Positions 1-5,158 of a stretch of DNA of 5,158 nt are shown in pieces (position 1 is the stretch's first letter; every line of letters starts with the position of its first letter). The notes below the pieces were generated by a model. The model did not search any database and had not been told where the DNA came from. It was given only the letters and a program-made list of their open reading frames with translations. The stretch covers positions 1 to 5,158 of the forward strand of contig CANBUF010000180.1 of NCBI GenBank assembly GCA_947372575.1. Direction: 5' to 3'. This stretch comes from Alcaligenaceae bacterium. GTDB lineage: Bacteria; Pseudomonadota; Gammaproteobacteria; Burkholderiales; Burkholderiaceae. Made by a program: the position numbers and the translations under genes.

Positions 1-142
1 ACACGACGTCAAACTCGTGATGGGCCTGTGTAATCGCATGACCGTGCTGGATTACGGCAAAGTCATTGCACAAGGTCTGCCCCAGGATATCCAGAAAGAT
101 CCCGCTGTTATTGAAGCCTATCTGGGCACCCCCGCACATTGA
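1..142 (+). CDS. livG: Branched-chain amino-acid ABC transporter ATP-binding protein LivG, C-terminal fragment
   Basis: The window opens inside this gene; 46 codons and a TGA stop remain, read from base 2. LivG is one of two cytoplasmic ATPases that power import of leucine, isoleucine, valine or related substrates through the LivHM membrane channel. The fragment begins with His-Asp-Val-Lys-Leu-Val-Met-Gly-Leu. In this family that His is the switch (H-loop) histidine, here cut from its preceding Glu. It continues with a VLDYGKVIAQG stretch and ends with the PAVIEAYLG tail that closes LivG-type ATPases. The next gene starts 21 bases after the stop and encodes the partner ATPase LivF, which supports the assignment. 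The Walker motifs lie outside the window, so the call rests on the tail and the neighbour. Substrate specificity cannot be read from this part. Confidence 0.9.
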   Translation, partial: HDVKLVMGLCNRMTVLDYGKVIAQGLPQDIQKDPAVIEAYLGTPAH

Positions 143-163
143 TCGGCGCAAACTGAGCACCCC

Positions 164-883
164 ATGATGAAAGACATCCTCCTCAAGATATCCGGTCTGA
201 AAGTCGCTTACGGCGGCATTCACGCCATCAAGGGTATCGATCTTGAAATTCGCGAAGGCGAACTCGTCACGCTGATTGGCGCGAACGGCGCAGGCAAAAC
301 CACCACCATGAAAGCCATTACCGGCTTACAGGGCTGGGTCGGTGGCGACGTACATTACCTGGGCAAATCCATCAAAGGCGTCGCGAGCCATGACCTGCTC
401 AAGCAGGGCCTGGCAATGGTTCCCGAAGGTCGCGGGGTCTTTGCACGCATGACCATTACCGAAAACCTGCAGATGGGCGCCTATTTGCGTAACGATACGG
501 CAGGAATTGCTGCAGATATCGAACGCATGTTCGGCATTTTTCCCCGACTCAAAGAGCGCGCGACACAACTGGCCGGCACGATGTCGGGTGGCGAGCAACA
601 GATGCTGGCCATGGCACGCGCACTCATGAGTCAGCCACGACTCTTGCTGCTCGATGAGCCGTCGATGGGGCTGTCACCCATTATGGTCGCCAAGATTTTT
701 GAAGTGGTGCGAGATATTTCCGCTCAGGGCGTGACCGTACTGCTGGTCGAACAGAATGCCCGGCTCGCCTTACAAGCCGCTAACCGCGGCTACGTGATGG
801 ATTCAGGTCTGATTACGATGAGTGGCGATGCCAGTGAGATGCTGGACGACCCTAAGGTGCGGGCTGCTTATCTGGGGGAATAG
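164..883 (+). CDS. livF: Branched-chain amino-acid ABC transporter ATP-binding protein LivF
   Basis: This is a complete 239-residue ATPase, close to the usual length of LivF (about 235 residues). It hydrolyses ATP at the inner face of the membrane, paired with LivG, to drive uptake of branched-chain or related amino acids. Visible motifs are Walker A GANGAGKT at residues 39-46, the LivF-typical VPEGRGVF at 86-93, the ABC signature MSGGEQQ at 140-146, Walker B LLLLDEP at about 160-166, and the D-loop SMGLSP at 167-172. The usual switch histidine is replaced by Gln in VEQN (195-198), which is normal for LivF and distinguishes it from LivG. ATG at 164 is followed directly by a second ATG at 167. 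No strong Shine-Dalgarno sequence separates the two, so the start could be one codon later. It follows livG by 21 bases and is surely co-transcribed with it. Its last 32 bases are overlapped on the other strand by the end of the fic gene. Confidence 0.95.
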   Translation: MMKDILLKISGLKVAYGGIHAIKGIDLEIREGELVTLIGANGAGKTTTMKAITGLQGWVGGDVHYLGKSIKGVASHDLLKQGLAMVPEGRGVFARMTITENLQMGAYLRNDTAGIAADIERMFGIFPRLKERATQLAGTMSGGEQQMLAMARALMSQPRLLLLDEPSMGLSPIMVAKIFEVVRDISAQGVTVLLVEQNARLALQAANRGYVMDSGLITMSGDASEMLDDPKVRAAYLGE

Positions 884-2378
884 GGAGAGGGAGGTCGGGC
901 TGAAAGATCTGCCGGACTTCTCTTTCAATGGCATTTAAAACGACTGTATCCACACTCAAGTCAAATTGTTTACGTCTATTTTTTGACAAGACTCCGCCGT
1001 TGTCACAGATGCATCGAATCAGTGTATTCAGGTCGTTGTCGCGAATGCTGTACCGCGCTTGAATAAGACTTTTCGCTTGGTCAAATTTTTTCAGGAATTC
1101 AACCTCCTTGATCAGCGCATAATCCAGCGCATGATGCGACATCCTCAGGCTAAATTCGACACAACCAGTCGCATCGAAAAACCTGTAAGCCCCCCCTCTC
1201 GCAAGAAAATCTGCCGCAATTCTGGTCTCGTCAATAATCGTCACATCCCACAAGTCTCTGATCGGCCTTGATACGCTTTGCAACGCATCAAGATAATCGG
1301 CTTCATGCTCTTTCATCGACACCGATATGGGCAAAATCAGACCGTTTTTCAATGCTTCGGCTCTACAGAGCTGTTGATGAAGCAGGAATCGCGATATCCG
1401 CCCGTTTCCATCCATGAACGGGTGGATAAAGACAAAAGAAAAGGAGATCAATGCTGCCTGAACCAAGGGGCTGACGGCGTTCCAATTTTTCCTGTTTGCT
1501 ACGCCAATTAATTCACCCATCAACTCGCCAGCAAGCGTTGCCGATGGAGGTAAATATGTCACCGAAGAGGAGGTGAATCTTGAAGAGCTTCTCTGCAACC
1601 AGTTTTGCTCATGCCTAAACGCAAACTCATGCAGCCTCGGATTTTCTTCGATGCTATGCTGAAGTTCGCAAAAATAATCTTCGGTCAGTAATCGTCGGGC
1701 GTGTGCTTGGTGAAGTAGACGAATAAAGGCTTTTGCCCGATCAGCTTTAGATCCCTCTTTTTCAATTTCAAAAGAGCTTTTCGTTTCATCAATATATGCC
1801 CAGCCTATCGCACGATCAAGATTGCGCTCACCGCCTAGCGACTCCACAAACGCATTCAAATCAGCAAAAAAATCCCGTGCCAGTAATTGCTTAATTGAAT
1901 CCGTGAGCCTGACGATCGGACTGAACTTGGTTGTTCCAAGACCATTGAAGGCAACTCTATATTTATGAATATTTACATCGGGCCCGCACAGATAATCCTT
2001 CGGATTAAAAAGGGGGCAATACTTCGCCGTTGATCCAGCATACTCAAGCGATTGACCTGAAAACATCTCGAACAATGCTGCCATGATCCTTGCGTAGCGA
2101 CCCTCTGGATTGGCCTGGATCATCTCTTGAAAAACAAAGGGCTCAAGATCTGCACAGATATTCTCGATTGCCGCGAGCGATACCCCTTGGTGCTTGAGGG
2201 CAAATTCGATGTGTTCTATTGGATTGTCTGTTTTGGGAGCAACGGCTGTTGGAATTCTCAGCGTGCCATTGTCATTTTTAACAACTTTAAGTGATGAATC
2301 CACAATAACCGGTAAGGCCCCAGGAAAACTCTGGTCATAAGAGTTTTCGAGGAGTTTGCTGTAACCGACTTTTTTCAT
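852..2378 (-). CDS. Fic-domain protein (predicted protein adenylyltransferase, class II-like)
   Basis: This is a 508-residue cytoplasmic Fic protein, probably transferring AMP from ATP to hydroxyl groups of target proteins. The core motif HPFMDGNGRISR (319-330) has every residue of the HPFx(D/E)GNGRxxR consensus, including catalytic His319 and both Arg. VTYLPP (about 274-279) looks like the target-docking flap. About 110 residues before the motif, SSFEIEK contains Ser202-x3-Glu206. This resembles the inhibitory (S/T)xxxE(G/N) helix of self-inhibited class II Fic proteins, but Lys207 stands at the last position. The N-terminal 160 residues and the NGGVLSKNRR region near 460 recall the extended Fic family of about 500 residues. 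ATG at 2378 is preferred over the in-frame GTG at 2381 because GGAAGA sits 5 bases upstream of it. The gene is poorer in GC than its neighbours, has no separate antitoxin gene beside it, and its stop lies inside livF. Target and physiological role are unknown. Confidence 0.9.
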   Translation of the reverse strand: MKKVGYSKLLENSYDQSFPGALPVIVDSSLKVVKNDNGTLRIPTAVAPKTDNPIEHIEFALKHQGVSLAAIENICADLEPFVFQEMIQANPEGRYARIMAALFEMFSGQSLEYAGSTAKYCPLFNPKDYLCGPDVNIHKYRVAFNGLGTTKFSPIVRLTDSIKQLLARDFFADLNAFVESLGGERNLDRAIGWAYIDETKSSFEIEKEGSKADRAKAFIRLLHQAHARRLLTEDYFCELQHSIEENPRLHEFAFRHEQNWLQRSSSRFTSSSVTYLPPSATLAGELMGELIGVANRKNWNAVSPLVQAALISFSFVFIHPFMDGNGRISRFLLHQQLCRAEALKNGLILPISVSMKEHEADYLDALQSVSRPIRDLWDVTIIDETRIAADFLARGGAYRFFDATGCVEFSLRMSHHALDYALIKEVEFLKKFDQAKSLIQARYSIRDNDLNTLIRCICDNGGVLSKNRRKQFDLSVDTVVLNAIEREVRQIFQPDLPLPIPPDKQPAP

Positions 2379-2382
2379 CACG

Positions 2383-2413
2383 ATCTTCCGGAAAACGTTC
2401 AGGCACGGAAGAT
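2383..2413. repeat. Perfect 8-bp inverted repeat in the fic promoter/leader (candidate operator)
   Basis: ATCTTCCG at 2383-2390 and its exact complement CGGAAGAT at 2406-2413 flank a 15-base spacer. A shorter palindrome, TTCCGGAA (2386-2393), is nested over the inner end of the left arm. The right arm overlaps the last two bases of the predicted -10 box, and the left arm contains the fic ribosome binding site. If transcription starts near 2405, the right arm would not be in the messenger. The repeat is therefore more likely a protein-binding site on DNA than an RNA hairpin; with a start further upstream, a stem hiding the ribosome binding site would also be possible. The repeat is seen directly; the operator role is inferred. 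Confidence 0.45.
2384..2389 (-). promoter_or_regulatory. Ribosome binding site of the fic gene
   Basis: On the minus strand GGAAGA lies 5 bases before ATG at 2378. It is only 2 bases from the in-frame GTG at 2381, too close to serve that codon well, so this site decides the start in favour of ATG. The same bases form most of one arm of the inverted repeat at 2383-2413. Confidence 0.6.
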
Positions 2414-2440
2414 TTTATTCAGAAATTCGACTTTTGTGAA
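2412..2440 (-). promoter_or_regulatory. Predicted sigma-70 promoter of the fic gene
   Basis: On the minus strand a -35-like TTCACA (2440-2435, five of six consensus bases) is followed after exactly 17 bases by a -10-like TAAAAT (2417-2412, five of six). The surrounding DNA is strongly AT-rich compared with the coding regions. Transcription would start near 2405, leaving a leader of under 30 bases before the ATG at 2378. The promoter sits in the 76-base gap behind lipA, so fic could be expressed apart from the lipoate genes, although read-through from lipA is not excluded. Confidence 0.5.
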
Positions 2441-2451
2441 GTTTTTATTCA
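2413..2451. repeat. Pair of 9-bp direct repeats, 30-bp period, in the lipA-fic gap
   Basis: TTTTATTCA occurs at 2413-2421 and again at 2443-2451, exactly 30 bases apart, or close to three turns of the helix. One copy covers most of the predicted -10 box and the other lies just upstream of the -35 box, next to the lipA stop codon. The repeats are real in the sequence. AT-rich composition makes chance repetition easier, so a role as paired binding sites is only a possibility. Confidence 0.35.
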
Positions 2452-2454
2452 AAT

Positions 2455-3432
2455 TTAAGCCAAGGCGGCCGCGTGCGCCTGTTCATCCGCATGGTATGAA
2501 GAGCGTACCATTGCGCCAACTGCTGCATGCTTAAACCCCATTTCGTAGGCTTTTTCCTCAAACATCTTGAACACATCAGGATGCACATAGCGCAGCACAG
2601 GCAAATGATGCTCGGATGGCTGCAGATACTGACCGATGGTTAGCATGTCGACATCGTGCGCACGCATGTCGCGCATGACTTCGAGGATTTCTTCGTCCGT
2701 CTCGCCCAGACCCAGCATCAGACCGGATTTAGTGGGTGTCTCGGAATGGAGTTTCTTAAACTCCTGGAGTAGTTTCAGCGAATGATGGTAGTCCGAGCCC
2801 GGACGTGCCTGCTTGTAGAGGCGAGGTACGGTCTCGAGGTTGTGATTCATCACATCTGGCGGACCGCCATTGAGGATCTCGAGAGCGCGATCGAGGCGAC
2901 CACGAAAATCAGGCACGAGAACCTCGATGCGTGTTGTGGGTGACAGCGCGCGGACCTTTTGAATACATTCCACAAAATGTCCTGCCCCGCCATCCCGTAA
3001 ATCATCACGATCCACAGAAGTGATCACAACGTAGTTGAGCTTAAGCGCCGCGATCGTCTTGGCCAGATTTTCGGGCTCATTCACATCTAATGGGTCTGGG
3101 CGACCATGACCAACGTCACAAAACGGGCAGCGACGGGTGCACTTGTCACCCATGATCATGAAAGTCGCCGTGCCCTTGCCAAAACACTCGCCGATGTTGG
3201 GGCACGAGGCCTCCTCACAGACGGTATGCAAATTATGTTCGCGCAGAATTTTTTTGATGTCGTAAAAGCGCGAACCAGCGGCTGCCGCTTTGACGCGAAT
3301 CCATTCGGGTTTTTTTAGACGCTCGGCGGCCACGACTTTAATCGGGATGCGCGAAATCTTGTCGAACGACTTTTGCTTTTGAGTCGCATCGTAAGGGGTC
3401 GGAGTAACGGATTCGGTAGGCGTGATCGACAT
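2455..3432 (-). CDS. lipA: Lipoyl synthase LipA
   Basis: This radical-SAM enzyme inserts two sulfur atoms into the octanoyl chain on lipoyl domains of 2-oxoacid dehydrogenases and the glycine cleavage H protein, completing the lipoyl cofactor. The 325-residue product has both cluster-binding sets expected of LipA. Cys72, Cys77 and Cys83 ([12 protein letters not shown]) hold the auxiliary 4Fe-4S cluster that is consumed as sulfur donor. Cys98, Cys102 and Cys105 (CTRRCPFC) are the radical-SAM CX3CX2C motif. The family RSSYHA motif follows at 310-315, with the serine known to cap the auxiliary cluster. ATG at 3432 was chosen. A TTG 15 bases further upstream is in frame, but only the ATG has a purine-rich AGAGA just before it. 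The N-terminal 40 residues are Thr/Pro/Lys-rich and likely a flexible extension. It lies 128 bases after lipB on the same strand, so the two may share a transcript. Confidence 0.97.
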   Translation of the reverse strand: MSITPTESVTPTPYDATQKQKSFDKISRIPIKVVAAERLKKPEWIRVKAAAAGSRFYDIKKILREHNLHTVCEEASCPNIGECFGKGTATFMIMGDKCTRRCPFCDVGHGRPDPLDVNEPENLAKTIAALKLNYVVITSVDRDDLRDGGAGHFVECIQKVRALSPTTRIEVLVPDFRGRLDRALEILNGGPPDVMNHNLETVPRLYKQARPGSDYHHSLKLLQEFKKLHSETPTKSGLMLGLGETDEEILEVMRDMRAHDVDMLTIGQYLQPSEHHLPVLRYVHPDVFKMFEEKAYEMGFKHAAVGAMVRSSYHADEQAHAAALA

Positions 3433-3560
3433 GTTTTCTCTGTGCAAGAACAGCAGTGCTCTATTTTACCCCCTAGGCGCCAAGCCTGCCGCTTCGACAA
3501 AACCCACGCCGCTGCAGCACCGGCTCTCGTCATGAGTGGCTAAACCGCCCATCTGCGGCT

Positions 3561-4196
3561 CTAGCCTAGCTTCAAACCACAGCGCTGGGCAATCTGGCTC
3601 GCCAGGGTCTGGGCGACCTCCTCCCAACTCGCAGTGACTCCAAAGTCCGACATACAAACCGTCTGTAATCCTGCATAGCCACAGGGGTTAATGCCGTTGA
3701 AGGGCGACAAATCCATATCCACGTTCAGAGCCATGCCGTGATAGGTGTAGCCGTTACGGACCTTAATACCCAGGGCTGCAATCTTGGCGAGATTCGCGGG
3801 ATCGCCACCAACTGGCACATACACACCTGGAGCACCAGCCTTGCGGCAAGCATTGGCAATGCCGTAGACCCTTAAGGTCTCAATGGCAGACTCTTCGAGC
3901 TGATTCACCATTTCCTTGATGTAGCGCCCCGATCGTTTGAGATCCATCAGCACATAAGCCATGACCTGGCCCGGGCCGTGATAGGTCACCTGACCGCCGC
4001 GATCTGACTGCACGAGGGGGATATTGCCTGGGTTGAGCACGTGCTCGGGCTTGCCTGCCTGTCCAAGCGTATAGACCGGGCTGTGCTCCACCAGCCAGAT
4101 TTCATCAGGGGTCGTGGAGGTGCGTGCAGCGGTAAAGTCCTGCATCGCCTGCCATACCGGCGTATAGGCGGTGGGCCGGGGCAAGGTTCGGATCAT
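3561..4196 (-). CDS. lipB: Octanoyl-[acyl-carrier-protein]:protein N-octanoyltransferase LipB
   Basis: LipB moves the octanoyl group from octanoyl-ACP to a specific lysine of lipoyl domains, the step before LipA in endogenous lipoate synthesis. The product has 211 residues, almost the same length as the E. coli enzyme. The family signature [12 protein letters not shown] is at residues 66-77. The expected catalytic pair is present: Cys172 in INPCGYAG, which carries the acyl intermediate, and Lys138 in AKIAALG. The HGMALNV segment (about 153-159) lines the substrate pocket in this family. The start is well supported by AAGGAG ending 5 bases before ATG at 4196. It lies 65 bases after the DUF493 gene and 128 bases before lipA, all on the minus strand, which matches a lipoate cluster. 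Nothing in the sequence suggests loss of activity. Confidence 0.96.
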   Translation of the reverse strand: MIRTLPRPTAYTPVWQAMQDFTAARTSTTPDEIWLVEHSPVYTLGQAGKPEHVLNPGNIPLVQSDRGGQVTYHGPGQVMAYVLMDLKRSGRYIKEMVNQLEESAIETLRVYGIANACRKAGAPGVYVPVGGDPANLAKIAALGIKVRNGYTYHGMALNVDMDLSPFNGINPCGYAGLQTVCMSDFGVTASWEEVAQTLASQIAQRCGLKLG

Positions 4197-4201
4197 TGCG
4201 G

Positions 4202-4207
4202 CTCCTT
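4202..4207 (-). promoter_or_regulatory. Strong ribosome binding site of lipB
   Basis: AAGGAG on the minus strand lies 5 bases before the lipB ATG and is the best Shine-Dalgarno match among the genes here. It fixes the lipB start and suggests translation independent of the upstream gene. Confidence 0.7.
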
Positions 4208-4236
4208 CACTGTCGCCCGTTTATGACGTCACTGTC
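4207..4236. repeat. Pair of 8-bp direct repeats upstream of lipB, 22-bp period
   Basis: TCACTGTC occurs at 4207-4214 and 4229-4236, 22 bases apart, or about two helical turns. The proximal copy touches the lipB ribosome binding site. A palindrome TGACGTCA (4224-4231) overlaps the distal copy, and a short ACTGT/ACAGT stem (4231-4235 with 4244-4248) follows. The 65-base gap between ybeD and lipB is otherwise featureless. The repeats are exact, but a match of this size can arise by chance, so any regulatory meaning is tentative. Confidence 0.25.
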
Positions 4237-4261
4237 CTGCCACACAGTCAGCGCATCACGA

Positions 4262-4537
4262 CTAGAGCACTACCGACACCATATGGTGTGCATGCAGTGC
4301 TTTGTACAAATCGTCGAGCTGTTTGCGAGACGTAGCATGGATCGTAAACGTCAGGCCCATGTAGTTGCCACCCTTACTCGGACGCATCTCGACGGTCGCA
4401 GGATCAAAATCCGGATCAAATTGCAGCACCACGCTGGTCAGTTCCTGCGCCAGATTCGTTGCTTGCTTGCCCATTACCTTGATTGGAAATTCACAAGGGT
4501 ATTTGATCAGCGATTCGGATTCAGGAATGTCTTTCAT
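4262..4537 (-). CDS. ybeD: DUF493 / YbeD-family small protein
   Basis: A 91-residue protein of the YbeD (UPF0250, DUF493) family, which is typically 85-95 residues long. Family features visible are the IKYPCEFPIKVMG start, the central RPSKGGNYMGLTFTIHA strand region (about 52-68), the QLDDLYKALHAHHMV helix, and the closing short hydrophobic stretch VSVVL. The fold is known to resemble an ACT-like ligand-binding domain. No enzymatic motif is present, and the molecular role is not established. Homologues sit beside lipB in many proteobacteria, including E. coli, hence the proposal of a link to lipoate metabolism. Its ATG overlaps the TGA of the aminotransferase by 4 bp (ATGA), with no clear ribosome binding site of its own, so translation is probably coupled. 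Confidence 0.92.
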   Translation of the reverse strand: MKDIPESESLIKYPCEFPIKVMGKQATNLAQELTSVVLQFDPDFDPATVEMRPSKGGNYMGLTFTIHATSRKQLDDLYKALHAHHMVSVVL

Positions 4538-5158
4538 GCCAGCGCCGCAATGCGCGCATCGTAGGCCGCGCTCAAACGTTTGTAGACGTCACCAGGTTTG
4601 CCATTGGCGACGGGTTTGCCGTCGAGCTCAACGATTGGCAGGATTTCCTTGGTAGCTGACGAGAGCATCAGTTCATCGGCTGACTCGACCTCGGCACGTG
4701 TCACAACACGCAATTCAAAAGGAATCCCGACCTCTTTGCAGAGCTCTTCGAGCAAACCATAGCGGATGCCTTCGAGTACCAGATTGTTCTTCAGGGGTGC
4801 TAGCAGCTTGCCGCCTTTGACGACCCAGATGTTGCATGAGGAGGCCTCAGTCAGGTTGCCATCACGGAACTGAATGACCTCGTCCACGCCTGCGTTGACC
4901 GCAGCCTGCTTGGCCAAAACGTTACCCAGCAAAGACACAGACTTGATATCGCAATGCAGCCAGCGTTCGTCCGCAATGCTGATGACTCTCACACCTTTTT
5001 CACGCACTGCGGCCGTCGGACGAGTCATTGGCGCCACCATTCCAAATACGGTTGGCGTCACTGCCGGCACGGGATAAGCATGATCACGTTTAGCGACGCC
5101 GCGCGTGATCTGCAGATACACCATGCAGGTCGTCTCTGGCGATCGCTCGATCAGATCT
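4534..5158 (-). CDS. dat: D-amino-acid aminotransferase (fold-type IV PLP enzyme), 5' end beyond the window
   Basis: This enzyme interconverts D-alanine plus 2-oxoglutarate with pyruvate plus D-glutamate, supplying D-amino acids for peptidoglycan. The last 207 codons are present. An internal Met at 5124 is not the start: the frame stays open to the window edge, and Met-Val-Tyr-Leu-Gln lines up with the middle of the family, just before TRGVAKRDHA, where D-transaminases carry their carboxylate-binding Arg and His. The PLP lysine is the Lys of CDIKSVSLLGN (fragment residue 72), and the PLP-contacting Glu is in LTEASSCNIW (residue 104). SSATKEILPI follows at about 165-175. The RGVxxRDH motif favours D-amino-acid over branched-chain aminotransferase or aminodeoxychorismate lyase. 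About 80 N-terminal residues are missing. The gene ends in a 4-bp overlap with ybeD and heads the minus-strand cluster as far as can be seen. Confidence 0.9.
   Translation of the reverse strand, partial: DLIERSPETTCMVYLQITRGVAKRDHAYPVPAVTPTVFGMVAPMTRPTAAVREKGVRVISIADERWLHCDIKSVSLLGNVLAKQAAVNAGVDEVIQFRDGNLTEASSCNIWVVKGGKLLAPLKNNLVLEGIRYGLLEELCKEVGIPFELRVVTRAEVESADELMLSSATKEILPIVELDGKPVANGKPGDVYKRLSAAYDARIAALA

Noticed and set aside
884..930. Possible terminator hairpin between the ends of livF and fic
   Set aside because: Only an imperfect pairing of the GAGAGGGAGGTC stretch with GACTTCTC can be drawn, with mismatches and no clean T-run, so it is not called.
1059..1511. Two short plus-strand open frames (70 and 77 codons) that might be a partner gene for fic
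   Set aside because: Both lie wholly antisense to conserved parts of the Fic coding sequence, including the core motif, and have low-complexity products without a recognisable antitoxin pattern.
3433..3447. TTG at 3447 as the lipA start
   Set aside because: It has no ribosome binding site, while ATG at 3432 has AGAGA just upstream and gives a normal LipA length.
3463..3468. TAAAAT on the minus strand as a -10 box for a lipA promoter between lipB and lipA
   Set aside because: No acceptable -35 sequence was found 16-18 bases upstream, so a separate lipA promoter is not supported, though not excluded.
3433..3560. A possible small gene in the lipB-lipA gap, where E. coli carries an extra gene
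   Set aside because: The frames crossing this gap run into lipB or lipA out of frame, lack a ribosome binding site and resemble no known protein. The gap only holds small palindromes such as GCTGCAGC (3511-3518).
4196..4564. A 122-codon open frame on the plus strand
   Set aside because: It is antisense to the DUF493 gene and the ends of its neighbours, its product is rich in Arg and His with no recognisable family, and the minus-strand genes are well supported.
5122..5124. Met codon as the start of the D-amino-acid aminotransferase
   Set aside because: The frame stays open upstream to the window edge, and the family alignment places this Met in the middle of the protein, so the gene is cut by the window rather than short.

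Overview
The protein sequences and gene order suggest a betaproteobacterium, most likely in the order Burkholderiales. The clearest pointer is the cluster D-amino-acid aminotransferase / YbeD-type DUF493 protein / lipB / lipA, an order I recall from that group. The housekeeping genes look moderately GC-rich: 104 of 180 bases are G or C in three 60-base lines counted by hand. The genus cannot be decided from this window.

Left part, + strand (1-883): the last 46 codons of livG and then a complete livF. These are the two ATPase subunits of a branched-chain (or similar hydrophobic) amino-acid ABC importer. The permease and binding-protein genes would lie off the left edge.

Middle, - strand (852-2454): a single large gene for a Fic-domain protein with the canonical HPFxDGNGRxxR motif, preceded by its own AT-rich promoter region. 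It is clearly poorer in GC than the genes on both sides (156 of 360 bases in six hand-counted lines). Its 3' end runs 32 bases into the opposite-strand end of livF. It looks like an accessory gene that landed between two core blocks. Its promoter region carries a perfect 8-bp inverted repeat whose arms overlap the -10 element and the ribosome binding site, and a 9-bp direct repeat with an exact 30-bp period.

Right part, - strand (2455-5158), in transcription order: a 5'-truncated D-amino-acid aminotransferase, a DUF493/YbeD small protein overlapping it by 4 bp, lipB (octanoyltransferase) and lipA (lipoyl synthase). LipB moves an octanoyl group from ACP onto lipoyl domains and LipA inserts the two sulfurs, so the last two genes form the complete endogenous lipoate pathway. 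The aminotransferase supplies D-glutamate or D-alanine for the cell wall and is linked by gene order rather than by pathway.

No tRNA, rRNA, CRISPR array, insertion sequence or convincing rho-independent terminator was seen. All gaps between genes are shorter than 130 bases. The accessory fic gene and its control region are the only part that departs from an ordinary core-genome layout.
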